Positions 18,500 to 27,295 of a DNA stretch of 64,000 nt are shown one piece after another. The notes below the pieces were generated by a model. That model searched no databases, was not told the origin of the DNA, and worked only from the letters and a program-made list of their open reading frames with translations. Positions within the stretch are counted from its first letter, which is position 1, and every line of letters begins with the position of its first letter. This DNA is from JALORV01 sp963775635 (GTDB lineage: Bacteria > Pseudomonadota > Gammaproteobacteria > Burkholderiales > Burkholderiaceae_F): positions 1 to 64,000 of the forward strand of contig CAVZJO010000009.1 in NCBI GenBank assembly GCA_963775635.1. The letters run 5' to 3'. The position numbers and the translations under genes were made by a program.

Positions 18500-18635
18500 G
18501 ACATCGGGACACCGTATCTGATCACCGGTGAGGCGCGGTCGGGCTGGCAGCACAGCGTCGCGCCGGCCCGCGAGCTTGCGCTATTCGATCACCTTTCGCA
18601 CGCTGCGCGTGCAACCGCCGGTCTGCCGGGCGTGA
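18500..18635 (+). pseudogene. C-terminal remnant of an AlkB-type dioxygenase
   Basis: One frame reads PYLITGEARSGWQHSVAPARE up to about 18575. After one extra base, the next frame continues LRYSITFRTLRVQPP and stops at 18633-18635. Joined, this is the end of an AlkB-like 2-oxoglutarate/Fe(II) dioxygenase, where the motif W-x-H-S-x-x-P and the R-Y-S-x-T-F-R-T-L end include the last iron-site His and the 2-oxoglutarate Arg. The N-terminal three quarters of the enzyme is absent: the sequence upstream (18464-18500) shows no homologous frame. It is a truncated, frame-shifted relic. Confidence 0.6.
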
Positions 18636-18641
18636 ACGCAC

Positions 18642-19385
18642 TCAATCAAGCGGGATCGGATCCTCACGAATGACGGCCAGGCCCTTTTCAGTCGGTATGC
18701 GGGCGATCGTGTAGCCGGCCGGAAGCCGCTTCGAGACCCGCTCGAGCGCTTCGCTCTCACCCGGCCGGTTCGCATCGTCGAGAAAGACCGTCTTCGCGTG
18801 CTTGTGAGCGAGATGGTCAGCCACCCAGGTCAAAGGCCCAAGCCGGGTCAGCGAATCGATGCTGCCGATGGGGCCGTCGATAATGGCGCAGTCCCAGTCG
18901 ACGGTCGGCAGCAGCGAAAAGTCGTACGTCAGGATCGATCGGTCGGCCGGGCAGTCGAGGGTCGGCACCAGCGGCACGCAATGCAGTGTCACGGCGTTCG
19001 AGGTTCCCTCGAATTCAAGGCGATGGCGGAGCGCTGCGGCGAACTGCTCGTCATGCTCGATGGAAACGAGCTTGCCGCCGTGCTTGCTCAACAGGCGGGC
19101 GAGGGCGATCGTCGAGCAGCCGGTACCGAACTCGAGCACGGTCGGTCGCGTCAGCGACGCGATGCGCCGGAAGATGATGCCGAGCGAGTCGCCGCCGAGA
19201 GCCCAGCCTCGCAACCGCGGCAGCGGAGCGTTGCCCGCAAGCATGGCGTGCACTGTGATGAGGCCCTCGAGGTGCGGATACAGGTAATTCAACGTGCGCA
19301 CTGCAGCCCGTTCGGCCACGCGCTCGATGATCGCGTCGAGCTTCGTGCCGATGTAACTGCGATGTCCGTTCAGTCCGCCTGTCAT
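18642..19385 (-). CDS. Class I SAM-dependent methyltransferase
   Basis: The 247-residue protein has a Rossmann-type methyltransferase core: TVLEFGTGCSTIALARLL (motif I, residues about 80-97), KLVSIEHDEQFAAALRHRL (motif II, acidic residue binding the ribose), and DCAIIDGPIGSIDSL. The motif IDGP and the ending ERVSKRLPAGY recall small-molecule O-methyltransferases and FkbM/TylF-like enzymes. The substrate is unknown. The ATG at 19385 starts the frame. It is convergent with the upstream remnant of alkB. Confidence 0.65.
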   Translation of the reverse strand: MTGGLNGHRSYIGTKLDAIIERVAERAAVRTLNYLYPHLEGLITVHAMLAGNAPLPRLRGWALGGDSLGIIFRRIASLTRPTVLEFGTGCSTIALARLLSKHGGKLVSIEHDEQFAAALRHRLEFEGTSNAVTLHCVPLVPTLDCPADRSILTYDFSLLPTVDWDCAIIDGPIGSIDSLTRLGPLTWVADHLAHKHAKTVFLDDANRPGESEALERVSKRLPAGYTIARIPTEKGLAVIREDPIPLD

Positions 19386-19539
19386 GGCCCCACCTCCGAG
19401 TAACGTGCCATCGGCCGTGGCAAACCGCCCGTGTGGTGCATGCGTACTGCCCGGGTGCAGTCTTGCGGCGTATAGCAGCCGCTTATTGTCTGCGCACCGG
19501 CCCGCATCGGCGTCGGCAGCGGACGAACGGCCGTCTAGC

Positions 19540-20301
19540 TCACCGCCCGTCGGTCAAGGTAAGCAGGATGTCGGCGTACCAGGCGCAATTGAGTCCCAGC
19601 GCTTCGTCGAGCGCCGCATCGCGGGTCCCGACATCAAAACTGGCCGAGTGCACGCCGAGCAGCGTCCACGGCAGGTCGACACGCTGCTTATCCTGGTGCT
19701 GCGCGGCCATCAGCACCGGCGCGCCACTCGTCCCGCGGTGGGTTCGTGCGTCCGTCAGGAAGTAACCCTTGCCTTGGAACCGCATCCCCCAGGATGAGGC
19801 GATGACGGCGTGACGCACCACTGGCAAGTGATGCAGCGTGTCGTGAAATCCGAGAGGAAAGCACACGATAAGCAGCGCGGTGCCCGCCGTCGGCTGCGGG
19901 CCGCGTGGTTGTTGTAGATGATCCGGCGTGAACGCACGATAGGCCATGCCGGGCGGCAGGGCGGCGCGATCGAGCTCGAGGGTGGCAACGTCGACCTCGC
20001 CTCCGGCATCGGTCGCCTGACGCCAGACCGCCTTGCTGTCCCGATACAGCGGAATCGAAAATCCGGTGGAGGCCGCCATGTTGCCGGTGTCCGTGTGCAG
20101 TTCGATCACGATGCGGTCGGGGTGATGATCGGTCGGCTCGTCGTGCACCACGTGGCGACTCGTCACCAGATATAGCTTGGCGGCGCGCTCGAAGAAAAAA
20201 CCGCTGGCATTGGTCAGCGGCTGCTCTCCGTTGTAGGTCGACACCCGGGTCGCCGTCAGCAGGACGGATTCGATAGTCGCGCGGTTATCGGTCTCGCTCA
20301 T
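19540..20301 (-). CDS. Trypsin-like serine protease domain protein
   Basis: The 253-residue protein has a chymotrypsin-fold triad: His50 in LYLVTSRHVV, Asp104 in GEVDVATLEL, and Ser192 in THRGTSGAPV (GTSGAP around the nucleophile). There is no signal peptide or PDZ domain, so it is probably cytosolic, which is unusual for this fold. The start overlaps the stop of the aminotransferase gene by 4 bases, so it is probably cotranslated with it. Substrate is unknown; similar small orphan proteases occur in many proteobacteria. Confidence 0.7.
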   Translation of the reverse strand: MSETDNRATIESVLLTATRVSTYNGEQPLTNASGFFFERAAKLYLVTSRHVVHDEPTDHHPDRIVIELHTDTGNMAASTGFSIPLYRDSKAVWRQATDAGGEVDVATLELDRAALPPGMAYRAFTPDHLQQPRGPQPTAGTALLIVCFPLGFHDTLHHLPVVRHAVIASSWGMRFQGKGYFLTDARTHRGTSGAPVLMAAQHQDKQRVDLPWTLLGVHSASFDVGTRDAALDEALGLNCAWYADILLTLTDGR

Positions 20302-21476
20302 TGGGACCCGAGTGCAGCCGACATGCGACGTAGCGCTTCGTTCAAGGTTTCGTCCTTCTTCGCGAAGCAGAACCGGATGACGCGACGATCATGCGGCTTG
20401 TCGTAGAACACCGAGACCGGTATCACGGCAACGCCGTACTTCGTGATCATCGTCTGCGCGAACTCCGGCTCCGGCGCATCACTGAGCGCCGAATAATCGG
20501 CGAGAACGAAGTAGGTTCCCTCGCACGGCAGCACGCGGAACGGTGTTTCGCGCAGCCCGGCGACCAGCCGATCACGCTTGGCCTGATAGAACGCCGGCAG
20601 CGTCAGGTACGGCCGCGGGTCGGTGAGAAAATCCGCGAAGGCGTGCTGTGCGGGAGTATTGACCGCGAAGACCATGAACTGGTGCACCTTGCGAATCTCC
20701 GCGCTCAGCGCCGCGGGGGCGCAGGCATAGCCCACTTTCCAGCCGGTCGTGTGGAAGGTCTTGCCGAAACTCGAGATCACGACCGAGTTCGCGGCGAGCT
20801 GTGGGGAGCGCATCACGCTGCAATGCTGGATTCCGTCGAACACGATGTGCTCGTAAACCTCGTCCGACAGGATCGTGATGCCGGTCGCTTGCGTGATCTC
20901 CTCGAGCGCCGCGAGATCCGCAGCGCGCAGGATGCGGCCGGTCGGGTTGTGCGGAAAATTGAGCATCAAGAGTCGTGTGCGTGGCGTGATCGCCTCGCGC
21001 ACGCGGACCCAGTCGGGTGCATAGCCGCGTTCCGGATCAAGCGGGACGAAGATCGGTCGGCCTCCCGCCAGCGCGATCGACGGCACGTAACTGTCGTACG
21101 TCGGTTCGAGCACGATGACCTCGTCGCCCGGATGGACCAACGCCAGCACGCTGGCCATGATCGCCTGGGTCGCGCCGGCCGTGACGGTGATCTCGGTGTC
21201 GGGATCGTATGGGTGCCCGTAAAGCGTCGCATTCTTCGCGGCGATCGCGTTGCGCAGCGCGGGCACGCCAGCCATCGGCGCGTACTGGTTGTGCCCCGCG
21301 GCCACGGCCTCCGCCAGACGGCGCTGCAGCAATTCGTCGCAGTTGAAATCCGGAAAGCCCTGGCCGAGGTTGACCGCGCCGTGCCTGGCAGCGAGCTGCG
21401 ACATCACGGTGAAAATGGTCGTGCCGACGCGGGGCAGGCGTGATTTCATCGGTGGCGGAACATCCGCAAAACGCAT
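20298..21476 (-). CDS. PLP-dependent aminotransferase, methionine aminotransferase-like
   Basis: A 392-residue fold-type I aminotransferase. Landmarks are NLGQGFPDFN near residue 36, NFPHNPTG (Asn177), SDEVYEHI (Asp205, pairs with the pyridine nitrogen), and SSFGKTFHTTGWKVGY, with Lys239 forming the Schiff base. Overall pattern and length match the YbdL/kynurenine aminotransferase-like group, which transaminates methionine or aromatic amino acids to their 2-oxo acids. It is followed by the trypsin-like gene with a 4-base overlap. Confidence 0.85.
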   Translation of the reverse strand: MRFADVPPPMKSRLPRVGTTIFTVMSQLAARHGAVNLGQGFPDFNCDELLQRRLAEAVAAGHNQYAPMAGVPALRNAIAAKNATLYGHPYDPDTEITVTAGATQAIMASVLALVHPGDEVIVLEPTYDSYVPSIALAGGRPIFVPLDPERGYAPDWVRVREAITPRTRLLMLNFPHNPTGRILRAADLAALEEITQATGITILSDEVYEHIVFDGIQHCSVMRSPQLAANSVVISSFGKTFHTTGWKVGYACAPAALSAEIRKVHQFMVFAVNTPAQHAFADFLTDPRPYLTLPAFYQAKRDRLVAGLRETPFRVLPCEGTYFVLADYSALSDAPEPEFAQTMITKYGVAVIPVSVFYDKPHDRRVIRFCFAKKDETLNEALRRMSAALGSQ

Positions 21477-21661
21477 AAGAAACAGTGATTTACAGATCGC
21501 CTGAGTATACTGGGCCGACTTCGACTCGTTTCCTCAGCTTGCTTCGTCCGCGCCGGCGCCCATCCGGCGCGCCCATCGATGCTCCGCTTCCCCAACTCGA
21601 CCTACGATCGCAGCGTGCGGCGTGCAGGCATGCCTCGTTCCTGTTTAGCGAACTCGACGCG

Positions 21662-22795
21662 ATGACGATCGACATCAGCGCGAACTTCGACGGCGGCTCG
21701 ATCGAGGTCGTTGACGTCGAGGGTTCCACTGCGCGACTGCGCATCCGCCACGACCTCAGATCGGATGGCAGTACGTCGGAGTTCCTGCAGTGGTTCCATT
21801 TTCGTGTCAGCGGTGCAGATCAGGGCGCCACGCTGACTGTGGTCAACGCGGGCGAGACCAGCTATCCCGGTGGTTGGGCCGACTATCGGGCGGTGGCCAG
21901 CACCGATCGCAGGCACTGGGCGCGAATTCCTACCCAGTTCGACGGCCACGCGATGACCTTCGTCGTACCGCCGGCGGCCGCGCCAACGTATGTCGCTTAC
22001 TTCGAGCCGTATTCCTGGGAACGGCACTTAACGCTACTGGCAGACTGTGTGGGACGCGGTGCCCGTCAGCGGCGCCTGGGCAGCAGCGTGCAGGGTCGTG
22101 ATCTGGATGCGCTGGTTGTCGGGCGCGGCGCAACGGCGGTATGGGTCATCGCGCGCCAGCATCCGGGCGAGACGATGGCCGAGTGGTTTGTCGAGGGCCT
22201 GCTCGATCGGTTGCTCGATCCAACCGACGCAGTGGCCCGCGAGCTGTGTGAATTGGCGACTTTGTACATCGTTCCGAACATGAACCCCGACGGCTCGGTC
22301 CTCGGCAACCTGCGCACCAACGCGGCAGGCGCGAATCTGAATCGCGAATGGCTCGAGCCATCGTCCGAACGAAGCCCCGAGGTGCTCGTCACCCGCGACG
22401 CGATCCATGGCACCGGATGCGCCGCCTTCTTCGATATCCACGGGGATGAGAACCTGCCGTATGTATTCACGGCGGGCTGCGAGATGCTGCCGGATTTCTC
22501 GGCACGTCAGGCAGCGGAGCAGCAGGCGTTCAGCGCAGACTTCCTCGCCACCAGCCCGGATTTCCAGCTCGAGCACGGCTATTCCGCCAGCAAGTACAAG
22601 GACGATGTGCTGAAGCTGGCCTCGAAGTATGTCGGGCACACCTTCGGCTGTCTCTCGCTGACGCTCGAGATGCCGTTCAAGGACAACGCCAACGCCCCGG
22701 ACCCGAGGTCCGGATGGAGTGGTGCCCGCAGCGCCCACCTGGGTGCGCAGCTGCTGGGCCCGCTGCGTCTGCACCTGAAGCGATCGCTGGCATGA
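21662..22795 (+). CDS. M14-type cytosolic carboxypeptidase
   Basis: The 377-residue protein has an N-terminal beta-sandwich domain (residues 1-115) followed by an M14 zinc carboxypeptidase domain like those of the CCP/Nna1 group. Zinc ligands are His167 and Glu170 in RQHPGETMAEWFVEG, and a third His in FFDIHGDENLPY. The catalytic Glu is in SLTLEMPF. VPNMNPDGSVLGNLRTN is a strong family signature. The ATG at 21662 is chosen because upstream codons (open from 21485) look non-coding. The stop overlaps the next start by 4 bases, coupling it to the GNAT-exonuclease fusion. Confidence 0.85.
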   Translation: MTIDISANFDGGSIEVVDVEGSTARLRIRHDLRSDGSTSEFLQWFHFRVSGADQGATLTVVNAGETSYPGGWADYRAVASTDRRHWARIPTQFDGHAMTFVVPPAAAPTYVAYFEPYSWERHLTLLADCVGRGARQRRLGSSVQGRDLDALVVGRGATAVWVIARQHPGETMAEWFVEGLLDRLLDPTDAVARELCELATLYIVPNMNPDGSVLGNLRTNAAGANLNREWLEPSSERSPEVLVTRDAIHGTGCAAFFDIHGDENLPYVFTAGCEMLPDFSARQAAEQQAFSADFLATSPDFQLEHGYSASKYKDDVLKLASKYVGHTFGCLSLTLEMPFKDNANAPDPRSGWSGARSAHLGAQLLGPLRLHLKRSLA

Positions 22796-23835
22796 CGATC
22801 ACCGGAACCAAGGTCACCCTGCAACGTGCAAGCATCACGGATCGCGCTCGCGTGTACGAGTGGCTGATCGGGTCCGACTTGACATCGACGATGATGGGCG
22901 GAGCAATGTTTCCCGATCATCCGATCCCGTCGATCGACGTATTCGGCGCGCGGTATTCGAACCCCTACTTCGACGGTACGCGCCCCTATGGGGGCCGCAT
23001 GTTCTTGCTCGGAGCGAACGGACAGGACATCGGCTGCGTATCGCACGGACCGATCGACCTGCTCAACGACGTGGTCGAACTCGATATCTGGCTCGCCGAG
23101 CGCCGCCTGGCCGGTCACGGTTACGGCTCCGAAGCGCTGATTCTGTTGTGTGACTGGCTGCAGGCGAGCTATGGAGTCAATCGCTTCCTCGTGCGTCCGT
23201 CGCGACGCAACGTCAAGGCGCTGCGGGCCATGCGCAGGGCCGGTTTCCGCGAGACGGATCTGCCGGCGCGCGAGGTCGCGAACAAGCTTTCGCTGCCCGA
23301 CGGCCGCTACGATGACGAGGTGCTGTTGTTCCGCATACTCGACGCGCCGCCGGACATATTCCGCCCCGATCCGGCACAGACGTACGTCTTCATCGACAGC
23401 GAGTTCACCAATCTGACCGACCCGCAATTGATCAGCTTCGGCGCGGTGGCGACCGACTCGACAGCGTTCTATGTGGAACTGCATGGCTGGGACGCCCGCT
23501 CGGCAAGCCCGTTCGTCAAGGAAGCCGTGATCCCGCTGCTCGACGGCGACGCGGTTCCGCTCGACGTCGGCGCCGGGGCACTGACCGAGTGGCTGGCCGA
23601 GCGTGCGCGTCGCATGCCGACCACGGTGATCAGCGACTCCGGGTTCGATCGCTGGGCTCTGGCCGAACTGTTCGGCAAGGAAGACCTGCCGACCAATGTT
23701 CGATGGCAGCGGGTGCCGATCACCTATGAAGCCCTCGACGAAGCCACTGAACAACTGAAGCTGCGCCGCCATCACGCGCTCGATGACGCGCGGGCGCTGC
23801 GCCACCTGGTGCTGGAGGCGCGCACCGTGGCCTGA
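22792..23835 (+). CDS. Fusion protein: GNAT acetyltransferase plus DEDDh 3'-5' exonuclease domain
   Basis: The 347-residue protein has two parts. Residues 1-185 are a GNAT domain: VTLQRASITDRARVYEWL, an acetyl-CoA site RRLAGHGYGSEALILL (residues about 104-118), and NVKALRAMRRAGFRET. Residues 197-345 form a small RNase-H-like 3'-5' exonuclease domain of the DEDDh class. Asp202 and Glu204 are in FIDSEFTNL, Asp282 or Asp286 in ISDSGFDRW, and His327 with Asp332 in RRHHALDDARAL. Both active sites look intact. Such an acetyltransferase-exonuclease fusion is unusual; the two domains may act on one modified nucleic acid or nucleoprotein, but no function is known. The ATG overlaps the stop of the carboxypeptidase gene. 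Confidence 0.7.
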   Translation: MTITGTKVTLQRASITDRARVYEWLIGSDLTSTMMGGAMFPDHPIPSIDVFGARYSNPYFDGTRPYGGRMFLLGANGQDIGCVSHGPIDLLNDVVELDIWLAERRLAGHGYGSEALILLCDWLQASYGVNRFLVRPSRRNVKALRAMRRAGFRETDLPAREVANKLSLPDGRYDDEVLLFRILDAPPDIFRPDPAQTYVFIDSEFTNLTDPQLISFGAVATDSTAFYVELHGWDARSASPFVKEAVIPLLDGDAVPLDVGAGALTEWLAERARRMPTTVISDSGFDRWALAELFGKEDLPTNVRWQRVPITYEALDEATEQLKLRRHHALDDARALRHLVLEARTVA

Positions 23836-24075
23836 ACCGCCGCACTGCGCCGTCCGCGTACGTCGCCGGCATCGCGATGCGCCACTTGAGGCGCTGCGAA
23901 TCGCCTCCACATTACGCTGTTGGAGCGGGCGTTCGCCCCGCGCAAGGCATTGATCCGAATGATAATTCCGAGGTGGTCGACGATGTAGCGCTGCGGACAA
24001 ACGCCGATGGTGAAAAGAGCCGCCGATTGGCTAGACTCGCGCGGTAGTCAACCGTACAACCTGAGTGGAGAAACT

Positions 24076-24960
24076 ATGAAACGCATCGCTTTGTTCGTAC
24101 TGACGAACCTTGCGATCATGATCGTCCTGATGGTGTTCCTGACCGTCCTGTCGGCGGTGTTCGGGATCAACTTCAATGTCGGCGGTCGCGAACTGAACGT
24201 AGGCGGACTGGCGATCTTCTCGCTGGTCGTCGGCTTCACCGGCGCGATCATCTCGCTGCTGATATCGAAGCCGATGGCGAAATGGAGCACCGGCGCGCAG
24301 GTCATCCGCCAGCCTGCGAATGCGATGGAATCCTGGCTGGTGGACACCGTGCGGCAGCACGCCAGCAAGGCGGGCATCGGCATGCCGGAGGTCGCGATCT
24401 ATGAAGGCGACGCCAACGCGTTCGCGACCGGCGCCTTCAAGAACTCCGCGCTCGTCGCGGTGTCGACCGGCCTGCTGCAAGCGATGAGCAAGGAGGAGGT
24501 CGAGGCGGTGCTGGCGCACGAGATCTCGCACGTGTCCAACGGCGACATGGTGACGATGACGCTGCTGCAGGGGGTGATGAATACCTTCGTGGTGTTCCTG
24601 TCGCGCGTGATCGGTTATGTGGTCGATCGTGTCTTGCTGCGCAATGAGAGCGACGCGCCGGGCATCGGTTTCTACCTGACGACGATCGTGCTCGATATCG
24701 CGCTGGGGTTCCTCGCGGCCATCATCGTGGCCTGGTTCTCGCGGCGTCGCGAGTTCCGTGCCGACGCCGGTTCAGTGGTGCTGATGGGCTCGAACCGTCC
24801 GATGATCAACGCGCTCGCGCGCCTAGGTGGTCTGGAACCAGGCCACCTCCCGCAGGCGGTGCAGACAATGGGGATCTCGGGGCCGAGCGGCATGATGGCG
24901 CTGTTCTCGAGCCATCCTCCGATCGAGCAACGGATCGCGGCTCTGCAGGCCGTTCGCTGA
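24076..24960 (+). CDS. htpX: Protease HtpX
   Basis: The 294-residue protein matches HtpX, an inner-membrane zinc protease of quality control that cleaves misfolded membrane proteins and overlaps in role with FtsH. It has two N-terminal membrane segments, then VLAHEISHVSNGDM with the HExxH zinc site (His148, Glu149, His152) on the cytosolic side, another membrane pair, and REFRADAGSV with the third ligand Glu. The ATG at 24076 fits the family N-terminus (MKRIALFVLTNLAIM). A GGAG site lies 7 bases upstream. An intrinsic terminator follows. Confidence 0.95.
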   Translation: MKRIALFVLTNLAIMIVLMVFLTVLSAVFGINFNVGGRELNVGGLAIFSLVVGFTGAIISLLISKPMAKWSTGAQVIRQPANAMESWLVDTVRQHASKAGIGMPEVAIYEGDANAFATGAFKNSALVAVSTGLLQAMSKEEVEAVLAHEISHVSNGDMVTMTLLQGVMNTFVVFLSRVIGYVVDRVLLRNESDAPGIGFYLTTIVLDIALGFLAAIIVAWFSRRREFRADAGSVVLMGSNRPMINALARLGGLEPGHLPQAVQTMGISGPSGMMALFSSHPPIEQRIAALQAVR

Positions 24961-24985
24961 TATCGATACAGCCGACTGCGGTAAG

Positions 24986-25016
24986 AAAAGGCCGGGGTGA
25001 CCCGGCCTTTTTTCTT
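24986..25016 (+). terminator. Rho-independent terminator after htpX
   Basis: A GC stem (arms GGCCGGG and CCCGGCC, loop GTGA) is followed by six T. It lies about 25 bases after the htpX stop and before the divergent-like gap to the channel gene. Confidence 0.85.
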
Positions 25017-25108
25017 TAGGTACCGTTCACCGACCGCACTGGTAGCGGTCATCGTTTACGGCACCGGCCGAATTCGGGTAACAATGACCACCGTTACGGG
25101 GGAGGGCG

Positions 25109-25861
25109 GTGGAAACTGCAAAGGTTCAGCACCCAAGCGATCACCACGTGTCGCTGGGTCGGTGGGAACTTCCGATCGAATTGCTGGTGATCGCGAATCT
25201 CGTCGCGCTCGCGTTCGAGACGCTGCCGGGCCTTTCACCGTTCTGGCACGAAGCGCTCTGGCAGTTCGAACTCTTCTGTGCTCTCGTCTACACCGTCGAG
25301 TACGCGGTGCGCCTGACTCTTGCCCGTCCTCGCTGGAAGTACGCCGTCTCGTTCTACGGAATCATCGACCTGCTGGCGATTCTGCCCTTTTACTTGATGG
25401 CGGCCTTCAACTTCCAGGCCGTGCGGGCGTTTCGCCTGCTGCGGCTGCTGCGGCTGTTCAAGCTGGTGCGATACACGAACGCCGCGCATCGTTTTCGCCG
25501 CGCATTTTCCATCGCCCGCGATGACTTGATCTTGTTTGGAGTGATCGCGCTGATCGTGCTCTACCTGTCGGCGATCGGCATCTATCACTTCGAGCACGAT
25601 GCGCAGCCGGAGCGCTTCTCTTCAGTCTTCGACAGCCTGTGGTGGGCCGTCGCCACCTTGACGACGGTCGGCTATGGCGACATCTATCCGATCACGCCGG
25701 GTGGCCGGCTCTTCACGTTCCTGGTGCTCGTGCTGGGTCTGGGTGTCATCGCGGTGCCCTCCGGGCTGCTGGCGTCGGCGCTCTCGCGCGTGCGGGCGGA
25801 AGAGGCAGCGCACCATGAGGCCGCGGTCGAGAAGGCGCACGAGCGCAGCTGGTCGGACTGA
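25109..25861 (+). CDS. Voltage-gated-type potassium channel
   Basis: The 250-residue protein has six membrane segments in the Shaker arrangement. The fourth segment has regularly spaced Arg (RAFRLLRLLRLFKLVR, residues 106-121), as in voltage sensors. The pore loop is TLTTVGYGDIYP (residues 184-194), with TVGYGD as the selectivity filter, followed by the inner helix LVLGLGVIAVPSGLL. The tail is short with no RCK domain, so gating is probably by voltage or tension rather than ligand. Start is GTG with a GGAGG site 4 bases upstream. The prokaryotic role is probably potassium flux or membrane-potential control. Confidence 0.9.
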   Translation: METAKVQHPSDHHVSLGRWELPIELLVIANLVALAFETLPGLSPFWHEALWQFELFCALVYTVEYAVRLTLARPRWKYAVSFYGIIDLLAILPFYLMAAFNFQAVRAFRLLRLLRLFKLVRYTNAAHRFRRAFSIARDDLILFGVIALIVLYLSAIGIYHFEHDAQPERFSSVFDSLWWAVATLTTVGYGDIYPITPGGRLFTFLVLVLGLGVIAVPSGLLASALSRVRAEEAAHHEAAVEKAHERSWSD

Positions 25862-25877
25862 CCGCCGGCCTTGTCGA

Positions 25878-27248
25878 TCAGTGTTCGGCGATACGTCGGC
25901 GCGATTCGGTCACGGCCAGGGATGCGAGGGCGACCGCCGCAATGCCAAGCGCAACCGTGGCTGCCTCCCAGAAGCCGACCACGCCGCGCGGCGGGCCCAA
26001 CAGCGTGGCGTGTAATGCGATCCAGTAGCCGCCGCCGAGGCCCATAACCCACAGCGCCACGCCGTAGATCACCATCGGCCAAAACGTATGTCGATAACCG
26101 CGCAGGATGAACGTTCCCATGCCCTGCATCGCATCGAAGACATGAAACACGACGACCCAGCCGATCAGTGTCAGCGCCATCGAGGCGACCGCTGCATTGT
26201 GTGTGTACGCGCCGACGATCGGTGCGCGAAAGAACCCTAGCAACGCAGCGGCAACGAGTGCGACCGCGGTGGCGAGTCGCAGTCCGCGTAGCGCGGCGCG
26301 ACGCGCGATGCGCGGCGCGCCGCTGCCTAGCGACTGCGCCACCAGCACGCTGGTGGCCACGCCCAGAGATAGAGGCACCATGAAGAGGAACGCCGCCAGG
26401 TTGGCGACGATCTGGTGACCGGCCACCGCCACTGCGCCCAGGCGCGCAATCAACACCGCCATGAAGGTGAACGAGGTGACCTCGAACAGGGTCGACAGTC
26501 CGATCGGCAGGCCGAGCTTCAGCAGCTCACGCTGATTCGACCAGCGCGGTCCGGACCACCGGCTGGAGTGGAAGCGCCGGTAAAACGGATCGAAGTTCCA
26601 GAGCAGCCCGTTCAACGCGATCGCGACCCACGCCAGCACGGCGCTGGATACCCCGGCACCGGCGCCCCCCATCGGCTCAAGCGGGCCCCAGCCGTACATG
26701 AACAGGGCATTGAGCGGCGCCTTGAGTCCCAGGACGACGAGGTTGATCGCCATCGTGGCCGCCGGCCGCGACACCGCTGCGTTCAGCGCGACGAACACGC
26801 GAGTCGCCAGAGCGGCAGGCAGGCCACAGGCCGCGGCGAGCAGGTACGTGGACGTGACCTCGGCGACTCGTCCCTGGACCGCCGCGATGTCCGTCCAGAA
26901 GCCGGTGGCCAGCAGGATCGGCACCGCGGCGGCCAGCAGCATTACCGAGAGCCACAGCGCCTGCTGCAAGTCCTCTCCGATGGCCTGCCAGCGCTGCGCG
27001 CCGTAGTGATGACCGGCGATCGGCGACAGCGCCTGCACGACGGCCATGAAGCTGATGTAGACCGTCACGTAGATGCTGCTTCCGACCGCGACGCCGGCCA
27101 GGTCCTCGGCGGACAGGCGACCCGCCATGACAGCATCGATGGTCGCGTTGCCCATGACCGCCAGATTCGCGATGAACAACGGCCACGCAAGTTTCAGCAA
27201 TGCCGCCAGTGAGACATCGGGCGGCGTAGGGCGGCCTTCGGCGTCCAT
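25878..27248 (-). CDS. MATE family efflux transporter
   Basis: A 456-residue, twelve-helix membrane protein with the two-fold repeat of the MATE fold (each half starting A-W-P-L-F-I-A-N-L or KLGLPIGLSTLF). Signatures are MAGRLSAEDLAGVAVG, the loop after TM2 and AAACGLPAALATRVF. NorM-like members export cationic drugs or metabolites with sodium or proton antiport. No regulator gene is adjacent; it is convergent with the channel gene. Confidence 0.9.
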   Translation of the reverse strand: MDAEGRPTPPDVSLAALLKLAWPLFIANLAVMGNATIDAVMAGRLSAEDLAGVAVGSSIYVTVYISFMAVVQALSPIAGHHYGAQRWQAIGEDLQQALWLSVMLLAAAVPILLATGFWTDIAAVQGRVAEVTSTYLLAAACGLPAALATRVFVALNAAVSRPAATMAINLVVLGLKAPLNALFMYGWGPLEPMGGAGAGVSSAVLAWVAIALNGLLWNFDPFYRRFHSSRWSGPRWSNQRELLKLGLPIGLSTLFEVTSFTFMAVLIARLGAVAVAGHQIVANLAAFLFMVPLSLGVATSVLVAQSLGSGAPRIARRAALRGLRLATAVALVAAALLGFFRAPIVGAYTHNAAVASMALTLIGWVVVFHVFDAMQGMGTFILRGYRHTFWPMVIYGVALWVMGLGGGYWIALHATLLGPPRGVVGFWEAATVALGIAAVALASLAVTESRRRIAEH

Positions 27249-27295
27249 GCTCGAGCAGGCGATCAGAGCCTGTTCATGCTAAAGGCCCTATTAGC

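Noticed and set aside
22579..24000. Long minus-strand frame antisense to the carboxypeptidase/fusion genes
   Set aside because: Its translation is low complexity, rich in Arg and Gln, and matches no family; the plus-strand genes have intact active sites.
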